From Gonocerus acuteangulatus (lineage: Eukaryota > Arthropoda > Insecta > Hemiptera > Coreidae), in NCBI GenBank assembly GCA_946811695.1, contig OX328131.1, positions 9,663,152 through 9,727,151 on the forward strand: a stretch of 64,000 nucleotides of DNA, given 5' to 3'. Made by a program: the position numbers and the translations under genes. Positions 32,418-64,000 of this stretch are shown piece after piece (positions within the stretch are counted from its first letter, which is position 1; every line of letters begins with the position of its first letter). A model generated the notes under the pieces. The model made no database searches. It saw only the letters and a list, made by a program, of their open reading frames with translations, and was not told where the DNA came from.

Positions 32418-32877
32418 AGCTAGGTCCACCCGATAAACCTATGTAATGTACTCTATAACATACAGTCACCTTTTTCGTACAGGGCCACTGCGCATCCGCG
32501 GACGCCACTGCGCATGCGCGAACGCCAGCTGACCATTTTTTGTGACATATAGTGTTCTTTTTCGTACATGGCCGCTGCGCATACGCGAAGCCACTGCGCA
32601 TGAGCGACCACCAGCGGACACTTTTTTTGAGACGTATACAGTCTTCTTTTTCGTACATGGCCACGGCACTTGTGCGAACGCCATTGCGCATGCGTGAACG
32701 TCATTGCGCATGCGCGAACGCCAGCGGACACTTTTTGGTAACATTTTTTTTTCCAGTTTAGTTATGGCTAAAGCATATTTATGCTAAAAGTGTCATAAAA
32801 AAGTTTCCGCTGGCGGGGTAGCCATGTACGAAAAGAAGAATGTATTTTACATTACATAGTTGTGTCGGGTGGAGCTA
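32418..32877. mobile_element. MITE with CpG-rich palindromic interior
   Basis: AGCTAGGTCCACCCGATAAA at the left and the matching TGTCGGGTGGAGCTA at the right, followed inward by CTATGTAATGTA on both sides, form inverted repeats of about 50 bp. The interior has three units of about 90 bp, each with TTTTTCGTACATGGCC, two GCGCATGCGC-type blocks, and CCAGCGGACACTTTTT. A related fragment lies at 49800-49900. Confidence 0.75.
32489..32716. promoter_or_regulatory. Cluster of six NRF1-like sites
   Basis: TGCGCATGCGCG occurs perfectly at 32509 and 32705; near matches are at 32489, 32576, 32595 and 32685. The consensus of NRF1 (Ewg in flies) is YGCGCAYGCGCR. The cluster lies 0.7-0.9 kb upstream of the PRPF3 start, inside a MITE, so binding could be incidental. 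Confidence 0.4.
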
Positions 32878-33041
32878 AAGCATATTTATGTTCCAGAATT
32901 TGAGCAGAAGGCTCAAAACAACCTTTTTATTTTATTATTTTTTTTTTTTTTTTTGGAACTGAGTTATTATGGTTAGTTTTGCCTTAAATTTCAAGCCATC
33001 TTCAGGGCTGTAAACGAAGATGGAAAGAGTAAATACTAATT

Positions 33042-33046
<5 letters not shown>

Positions 33047-33102
<56 letters not shown>
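33047..33102. repeat. (TA)n microsatellite
   Basis: TA repeat of about 55 bp. Upstream, 32970-33035 carries on the minus strand CTGAAGATGGCTTGAAATTT, another string with the CTGAAGA...GAAA order of a decayed hammerhead core. Confidence 0.95.
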
Positions 33103-33104
<2 letters not shown>

Positions 33105-33136
33105 CTGCTCATTTATATTTGTAATGAACAGCTGGG

Positions 33137-33441
33137 GGGCGAGGTTAGCTCAGTGGTAGAGTACTCGACTAATGAACCGGAGGACCAAAACGCGAGCGCG
33201 CTCTAAAAATTTTAACGTCTAGTCTCGTCGTTCGAGGGTTGTATTTGGGGTCCCGGATCGTCCCTAGGCTCACCCAGCCTTTAATTAATTAATTAATGGG
33301 TACCTGCAAAGGGGGGAATCAGGCGGCCGGAGGATACTACTGACCTATCTCCCTAGTGTGCCGCACGGTCAAGAATCAGATACCTCTATATTATCTCCCC
33401 CTCTGGGCCCATGTGGCCTATTACGGTACTTAAAAAAAAAA
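33137..33441 (+). mobile_element. SINE family 2
   Basis: GAGGTTAGCTCAGTGGTAGA head; the B-box area is shortened (GGAGGACCAAAACGCG). Body and end (GGCCTATTACGGTACT, then A-run) are as in other copies. Confidence 0.85.
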
Positions 33442-33727
33442 AATGAACAACTGACTCAATGTACAGGAGACACCGGATACAGCGCCCATGTTCAGCCTGT
33501 TATAACCTTATTTTAGCCATCGCATTGGCTAAGTATTGATAAATATCAAACGCTATCCCTTCAATCTCAAAGCCTCTCCCTAATCTTAAACGAGACATAA
33601 TCAGTTTTAGCACTTTCCTCCGAAGGAAAGTAGCTATTGAGGTTGGACTCATGACGGAATTTTTGAAAAATTTCTTAAAATCTTTATCGATCCTACCTAG
33701 TAGACACCGAAAATGACCCTCGTTAAA

Positions 33728-33781
<54 letters not shown>

Positions 33782-34792
33782 CTGTTAACACAATAGCGGC
33801 CAGAGTTTTTGTTTTTTCGTCACGAAACTTGGTATATAGCATTCAATTAGCAAACGATTGAACGAGTTCGTTAACCACCAAAGTCGGTCCACCGGAAGGG
33901 GGGGTTTACCCCGAACCCGAAACACTAATTTGACTATGTCAGCCGTAATATTTGTTATATTTCAACGAAACTTGCTATTCGTAGTGGTAATATAGAGAGA
34001 AAAGTGAGATATAAAAATGAACTAAATCGGTTCATTAGAAGGGGGGGGGGGGTTACTCCGGACCCACAATACCAATTCGCCACTACCAGCCGTGATTTTT
34101 GGTATATTTCAACGGAACTCGGTATTCGTAGTGGTAATCCACAGGTAAATAACTGTTGTAAAAATAAACTAAATCGGTTCATTAGGGGGGGGGGGGTTAC
34201 TCCGGACCCACAATACCAATTCGCCACTACCAGCAGTGATTTTTGGTATATTTCGACGAAACTCGGCATTCGTAGTGGTAATCTACTGGTAAATATGTGT
34301 TGTAAAAATAAACTAAATCGGTTCATTAGAAGGGGGGTTTACTCCTGACCCAAATTCTTAATATACTCATACCGGTCGTAATTTCTGCTGTATTGTAACG
34401 AAACGCGGTATACGTCGTGGGTAACTCATGAGAAAGAAGTGTTGTAGAAATGAGCTGAATCGGTCAATCGGAAAGCGGGGGTTTAATTTGTACTATATTT
34501 CAATAGAAAAGCCCGTCAGACGTAGGTTCACAAAGCCGCCGCAAGGAGCGCTTTCTACCACTAGAGTGACTGTATCCTGTTCCTGCGTTAGATCAAAATA
34601 CGATAATATGAGGTTTTTTGTATTTATTACGAAGTGTAATAGGTACCATGTGTAAACATAACTCTGGAAGCAAATTATTAATTGATCAGTTACTCATTAC
34701 AAATTTAAAAGAGAACTATTCATGTTTTTATTTTATTTATGTAGGATATTTTAAGCAAATTGTTCTGGAAAGCAATCTACACTACCCAAATT

Positions 34793-35016
34793 CTGAGGAA
34801 AGTGCTTAGTTATGCAGCTCCTGCGTGACGGACTTTTTATAGTGCTTTAGGCATCATTTTGTTTCTTGAAGTGGATATTTGCAAATGGCGGAATCGTCAG
34901 GGATATTTCCCTAAATCTTTCGCGCATGCGGAATTGGACTTTTTCGTCTATCTGAAGAGGCTCTAGATTAAAAAAGTCCGTCACGCAGGAGCTGCATAAC
35001 TAAGCACTTTACTCAG
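34793..35016. mobile_element. MITE at the apex of the foldback
   Basis: Inverted repeats of about 45 bp: CTGAGGAAAGTGCTTAGTT and ATGCAGCTCCTGCGTGACGG on the left, mirrored at 34970-35016. The interior has GGCGGAATCGTCAGGG and GCGCATGCGG. Single ends recur at 42482 and 43850, so this unit also moves separately. Confidence 0.75.
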
Positions 35017-35909
35017 AATTTTTGTAATGTAGACTACATTACTAAATAATTTGCTGTAAATTACCTATATAAATAAAATAAAAACGTGAATAGTTCTGCT
35101 CATTTACATTTCTTATGAGGACTGTTCAATTATTAATTTTGTAAATAATTTGCTTCCAGAGTTATGTTTACACATGGTACTACACTACTTAATAAATGCA
35201 CAAAAACTTAATTTTCCGTCTTTTGATCTGACGCAGGAACAGGATACAGTCCCGTCCCTGCTGTAGTGGTAGAAAGTGCTCCTTGCGGCGGCCTTGCGAA
35301 CCTACGTCTGGAGGGCTATTGAAATATATTACAATGTACACCCCCCTTTCCGTTTGACCGATTTAGCTCATTTTTACAATAATTCTTTTTCATGAGTTAC
35401 CCACGAGGTATACCGCGTTTCGTTACAATACAAGAGAAATGACGGCCGGTATGAGTATATTAGTAATTTGGGTCCGGAGTAAACCCCCCCCCCTCCTAAC
35501 GAACCGATTTAGTTTATTTTTACAACACATTTTTACCTGTAGATTACAACTACGAATACCAAGTTTCGTCGAAATATAACAAAAATCACGGCTGGTAGTG
35601 GCGGATTTGTATTGTGGGTCCGAAGTAAACCCCCCCCCCCCCTTCTAATGAACCGATTTAGTTTATTTTTACATCTCACTTTTCTCTCGAGATTACTACT
35701 ACGAATGCCAAGTTTCGTTGAAATATAACAAATATTACGGCTGGCATGGTCAAATTAGTGTTTTGGGTTCGGTGTAAACCCCCCCTTCCGGTGGACCGAT
35801 TTTGGTGGTTAACGAACTCGTTCAATCGTTTGCTAATTGAATGCTATATACCAAGTTTCGTGACGAAAAAACAAAAACTCTGGCCGCTATCGTGTTATCA
35901 GACACATAC

Positions 35910-35917
<8 letters not shown>

Positions 35918-35980
<63 letters not shown>

Positions 35981-35990
35981 AATATATATA
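35918..35990. repeat. (TA)n microsatellite in right arm of foldback
   Basis: Counterpart of the TA tract at 33731-33775 in the left arm. Confidence 0.95.
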
Positions 35991-36116
35991 AATTTTAACG
36001 GGGGTCATTTTCGGTGTCTACTAGGTAGGATCGATACAGATTTGAAGAAATTTTTCAAAAATTCCGTCATGAGTGCAACCTCAATAGCTACTTTCCTTCG
36101 AAGGAAAGTGCTAAAA

Positions 36117-36348
36117 GCGACCTCTTTGAGAACGGGTTGGAATCAATAGACCTACCACACTACAGTGGCTCTCTCTCTCGACCACAACCTCCAATCAATA
36201 CTACAACCTCTCAATGAACCTTTCCAGCACTATTTCTGACAATGGCAAATATCCTCCTTCTATTCTTAACTACCTTTCCTTGTCTACTTGCTATCCATTA
36301 TTTCTCGACTGTACAAATTTGTTCAGAGCTACAAGCATTGTTGTTAAT
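36117..36348. other. Unclassified stretch between foldback and SINE
   Basis: Pyrimidine-rich text with CTCTCTCTCTCG and many short frames; no recognised element or exon. Confidence 0.5.
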
Positions 36349-36358
36349 AAGAATGTGT

Positions 36359-36521
36359 GGGGTCTCCCGTGGTCTAATGGCTTGCGCCTTGGATTCATAA
36401 GTGGGAGATGGTGGGTTCGATCCCCAACCTCCGGCAGGAATTTTATCATCCCACGGCTCGCTGGTAAAATTCCTCGATGCACCCTGGATGTCGGCGCTAA
36501 TGACCTAGATGTAGATGCGCC

Positions 36522-36565
<44 letters not shown>
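36359..36565 (+). mobile_element. SINE family 3 (full copy)
   Basis: GGGGTCTCCCGTGGTCTAAT head, GGTGGGTTCGATCCCCAACC B-box region, GATGCGCCGT end and a poly(A) of about 42. Target duplication AAGAATGTGT at 36349-36358 and 36566-36575. The long poly(A) and exact duplication indicate a young insertion. Confidence 0.92.
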
Positions 36566-36569
<4 letters not shown>

Positions 36570-36634
36570 ATGTGTATATGTTGTTTTAGATTACTATGAA
36601 TTAGGAAAAAATAAATAACAAGGCTAAGAGTCTG

Positions 36635-36767
36635 TTGCATTTTAGCGCGTTAGCACTTTCCCTCAATGGGAGGAAACTCGCTTACGGCGTCAAAACTATG
36701 ACACAATCCGGGCGCGCCGATGAGAAATGTCCACATTTCAGATTCCATAGGTCACAACACCCTAACG

Positions 36768-36770
<3 letters not shown>
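36635..36770. repeat. Repeat fragment (TTTTAGCGCGTTAGCACTTT)
   Basis: TTTTAGCGCG, GCACTTTCCCTCAATGGGAG and GACACAATCCGGGCGCG resemble the reversed form of the GTCGGCACTTCCGGATTGCG repeat at 10777. It ends at the (TA)n tract 36771-36814. Confidence 0.5.
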
Positions 36771-36814
<44 letters not shown>

Positions 36815-36818
<4 letters not shown>

Positions 36819-37076
36819 GATGGAACGGCATTTTTCTCCAGCGGTGGTACTCCTCCTCTCTTCTTCCTGGGATATTTCGATGGGTTCATCTCCATCTTCA
36901 TCAGCCAGGTACTTGTTTCTTCCTCGGTGGTTGCCAAGTGGGGGTTCATTCCCTTGGCAACCACCGAGGAAGAAACAAGTACCTGGCTGACGAAGAAGGA
37001 GATGAACCCATCGAAATATCCCAGGAAGAAGTGAGGAGGAGTACCACCGCTGGAGAAAAATGCCGTTCCATCTAAA
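36815..37076. mobile_element. 262-bp near-perfect palindrome with coding-like composition
   Basis: TTTAGATGGAACGGCATTTT at the left mirrors AAAATGCCGTTCCATCTAAA at the right, with arms of about 125 bp around a 15-20 base centre near 36945. (TA)n tracts flank both sides. The arm is GC-rich compared with its surroundings and its frame (…KYLADEEGDEPIEISQEE…) has a natural-looking acidic composition, which raises the possibility of a captured exon. No homologue is recognised. Confidence 0.8.
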
Positions 37077-37109
37077 AATATCATCCAAGCGACGAAAAAT
37101 AAACATCAA

Positions 37110-37111
<2 letters not shown>

Positions 37112-37150
<39 letters not shown>
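37112..37150. repeat. (TA)n microsatellite
   Basis: TA tract between two palindromes; another lies at 37281-37326. Confidence 0.95.
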
Positions 37151-37152
<2 letters not shown>

Positions 37153-37248
37153 TAGTAGGTAACAGCTTATTAAGTCTTCAATAGTTTTGTATTTTAAATA
37201 CATTTTTGACTAACTATTGAAGACTTAATAAGCTGTTATCAAGTACCT
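37150..37248. mobile_element. 99-bp hairpin MITE
   Basis: AACAGCTTATTAAGTCTTCA and its reverse complement TGAAGACTTAATAAGCTGTT lie in arms of about 38 bp, with a 22-base centre. Bounded by (TA)n. Confidence 0.8.
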
Positions 37249-37277
37249 AGAACATCTTAGTTTTCAACTTAGGATCT

Positions 37278-37330
<53 letters not shown>

Positions 37331-37425
37331 ACTTAGGGTGTAGCTAGACACGGAGAAGAATGCCCTTGACAAATGCTTTTTGACCAAGCCAGGGTACTAG
37401 CTAAAGAAGCCAATCTCAAAGAAGA

Positions 37426-37641
37426 CTAGTCAGAGAGGCTGTAGAGATATTTAAGCAACCGAAGACTCTGAACCGGGGTGAAGGTGTCATCCTACACCCT
37501 ACATGGAAGACCGTGCTGAGAACTATTAAAGGAAGATTGGCCGAGAAAAGACAATCAACCGCACCGCAGGAAGAGGAAGAAAAGCGTCAAAACGGTCCCA
37601 TGGGCTACACACAGTGTCGAGAGGCGCCAATACATCTGTAA
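37426..37641 (+). pseudogene. Penelope-like retroelement C-terminal remnant
   Basis: A 71-codon open frame ends at TAA 37639-37641: LVREAVEIFKQPKTLNRGEG, then VILHPTWKTVL and a charged tail. The order REA.EI.K....LNR..G..L...W..L is what is found at the end of GIY-YIG-type domains in Penelope-like elements and some related proteins. The preceding sequence (37330-37425) has the same sense in another frame, so a frameshift lies near 37420. A hammerhead-like core follows 90 bp downstream, as expected for Penelope terminal repeats. Confidence 0.5.
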
Positions 37642-37724
37642 AGCGCCATATGTCAAAATAAGTTCAATATGATAAAGGTTTTTATAAAATAACAAACAAA
37701 AAAAAAAGGTTAAAAAACATGGAC

Positions 37725-37770
37725 AACGGTCTGATGATGTAGAATGTTATTGCTTCGAAATATCACCCAC
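37725..37770 (+). ncRNA. Degenerate hammerhead-like motif downstream of Penelope remnant
   Basis: GGT, CTGATGA (37731-37737), a 19-base segment, GAAA (37757-37760), TAT, C, ACC. GGT/ACC could form stem I and A-T a minimal stem III. Stem II is poor (only GAA/TTC after a four-base offset), so activity is unlikely. Confidence 0.35.
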
Positions 37771-37929
37771 AAAAACCGACTGCTGGAGAATATTAACATC
37801 AATAATTCTCCCCAGCGAAGAACTAAGCAATTTCCTCAGAATTTAGGTAGTGTAGGTTGCATTCCTTAATAATTTGCTTAAAATAACCTATATAAATAAA
37901 ATAAAAACGTGCATTGGACACTAACGTCC

Positions 37930-39420
37930 AATAATAATAATATTCCAAGACAGCCTTTGGCAATTAGAGTACCTTTTGACAACACTAAAATCCAATGACG
38001 GCCCATTACGTCCTAAAGCAGCTGAGAATATTCCAAGACAGCCAATGAATACTATCCTAAGACTAGACAAGAACATGCTTTACCAACTAGAGTACCTGTT
38101 GATAGCTCTAAAATGACGACCTACAAAATCCTATAGCAGCTGATAATATTTCAAGACAGCCAATGAATACTATCATAAGACATGCCTATTGCAACAAGAG
38201 TACCTTTTGACAGCTCTAACATCCAATGACGGCCAATAACGTCGTAAAGGCAGCCGAGAATACTTCATGGCAGCTATGAATGGTATCCTAAGACTAGAGA
38301 AGAACATGCTTTGCCAACTAGTGTACCCGTTGACAGCACTAAAATGACGACCCTTAACGCCCTAAAGCAGCAGGTAATATTCCAAGTCAGCCAATGAATG
38401 CTGTCTAATGACTAGCCTGTAACAGGCCACCGGCAAATAGAATACCTGTTGATAATTCTAACATCCGATGACGACCCATAACGCCTTATAGTTGTTGATG
38501 ATACTGCAAGACAGCCAATGAATGCTATCATAAGATTAGCCTGAAACAGGCCATTGGCAAATCGAATACCTGTTGACAATTCTAACATCCGATGACGACC
38601 CATAACGCCTTATAGTTGCTGATGATAATCCAACACAGCCAATGAATGCTATCATAAAACTAGCGTGTAACAGGCCAATGGCAAATAGAATACCTGTTGA
38701 TAATTCTAACATCCGATGACGACCCACAACGCCTTATAGTTGTTGATGATATTCCAAGACAGCCAATGAATGCTATCATAAGATTAGCCTGAAACAGGCA
38801 AATGGAATACCTGTTGACAATTCTAACATCCGATGACGACCCATAACGCCTTATAGTTGCTGATGATAATCCAACACAGCCAATGAATGCTATCATAAGA
38901 CTAGCGTGTAACAGGCGAATGGCAAATAGAATACCTGTTGATAATTCTAACATCCGATGACGACCCATAACGCCTTATAGTTGTTGATGATATTCCAAGA
39001 CAGCCAATGAATGCTATCATAAGATTAGCCTGAAACAGGCCAATGGCAAATAGAATACCTGTTGATAATTCTAACATCCGATGACGACCCATAACGCCTT
39101 ATAGTTGCTGATGATAATCCAACACAGCCAATGAATGCTATCATAAGACTAGCGTGTAACAGGCCAATGGCAAATAGAATACCTGTTGACAATTCTAACA
39201 TCCGATGACGACCCATAACGCCCTATAGTTGCTGATGATATTCCGAGACAGCCAATGAATGCTGTCTAATGACTAGCCTGTAACAGGCCAATGGCAAATA
39301 GAATACCTGTTGACAATTCGAACATCCGATGACGACCTATACTAACTCCAATGACGACTCATAACGTCCTTTAGCAGCTGATAATATGCCAAGACAGCCA
39401 ATGAATGCAATCCTCAGTAG
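37930..39420. repeat. 124-bp tandem satellite with dimeric higher-order repeats
   Basis: About twelve units sharing AGACAGCCAATGAATGCTAT, ATACCTGTTGACAATTCTAA and CATCCGATGACGACCCATAA. From about 38495 to 39235 units alternate between type A (ATTCCAAGACAGCC with TTAGCCTGAAACAGG) and type B (AATCCAACACAGCC with CTAGCGTGTAACAGG), so the true period is about 248 bp. Outer units are diverged. Because 124 is not a multiple of three and stops recur once per unit, the minus-strand frames of 63 residues here are by-products. The array ends about 350 bp before the MFSD6 start codon. Confidence 0.95.

Positions 39421-64000
<24,580 letters not shown>

Larger units (their letters stand above)
33605..36116. 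mobile_element. 2.5-kb foldback element with internal tandem repeats
   Basis: Outer ends TTTTAGCACTTTCC (33605) and GGAAAGTGCTAAAA (36116) begin arms of about 1.2 kb that remain reverse-complementary up to the apex. Each arm has in order: a GAGGTTGCACTCATGACGG-like block, a (TA)n tract, a GGCCAGAGTTTTTG block, two to three units of about 150 bp with AAACTAAATCGGTTCATTAG, a G- or C-run, and CGGACCCACAATACCAATTC, then an AGCAAATTATT block. A smaller MITE occupies the apex. No coding capacity. Fragments of its parts recur at 11776, 28725, 37845, 40425 and 43875. Confidence 0.85.

Noticed and set aside
32335..32744. Three overlapping minus-strand frames rich in Arg, Cys and Ala
   Set aside because: They arise from the GCGCATGCGC repeats of the MITE; overlapping frames of similar length in a tandem repeat are an artefact.
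38412..39216. Repeated 63-residue minus-strand frames starting MGRHRMLELSTG
   Set aside because: They restart every 124 bp because of the satellite unit; each is closed by a stop in the next unit and there is no start, splice or domain evidence.

Overview
This window looks like a gene-poor, repeat-rich piece of an animal nuclear genome, most likely an arthropod and probably an insect. The evidence is AT-rich DNA, GT-AG introns of 0.1 to 8.5 kb, about twenty long (TA)n tracts, tRNA-derived SINEs, LINEs, Harbinger/hAT-type DNA elements and Penelope-like sequence. I cannot name the species; a hemipteran would fit but this is a guess. No bacterial-type operons, rRNA genes, CRISPR arrays or functional tRNA genes were seen.

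Two host genes are well supported and can be assembled exon by exon with phases that all agree. (1) PRPF3 (U4/U6 snRNP protein Prp3) lies on the minus strand, 31788 down to 13559, in 12 coding exons that give 631 residues. (2) MFSD6 (major facilitator superfamily domain-containing 6) lies on the plus strand from 39774 and runs off the right edge at 64000; 11 coding exons are visible, about 750 residues. The two genes are head to head; about 8 kb separates their start codons. A third host candidate is a RING-finger terminal exon (7069-7297, plus), RNF4-like in layout, whose upstream exons I could not find.

Layout: 1-7 kb holds SINEs, a foldback element with 120-bp tandem repeats, a LINE remnant and two hAT-type MITEs. 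7-13.5 kb holds the RING exon and interspersed repeats. 13.6-31.8 kb is PRPF3, whose introns carry a 44-bp palindromic tandem array, a PIF/Harbinger remnant with a transposase exon, and a 736-bp foldback carrying hammerhead-ribozyme-like motifs. 31.8-39.8 kb is the divergent intergenic region: a MITE with six NRF1-like palindromes, a 2.5-kb foldback with a MITE at its apex, short (TA)n-flanked hairpins, a Penelope-like 3' remnant, and a 124-bp tandem array with dimeric higher-order organisation ending just before MFSD6. 39.8-64 kb is MFSD6; its introns contain a 1.6-kb TTA-flanked element with 480-bp inverted repeats, four LINE fragments (one inserted inside another), and a second ribozyme-bearing foldback.

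The most interesting signal is the set of hammerhead-like motifs (CTGANGA, stem, GAAA, tiny stem III, GGGC closing stem I) in the arms of two related inverted-repeat elements at 28.9-29.6 kb and 50.6-51.1 kb, with a further degenerate one next to a Penelope-like coding remnant at 37.4-37.8 kb. Nearly everything else is host splicing-factor and transporter exons set in a dense, nested transposon landscape.
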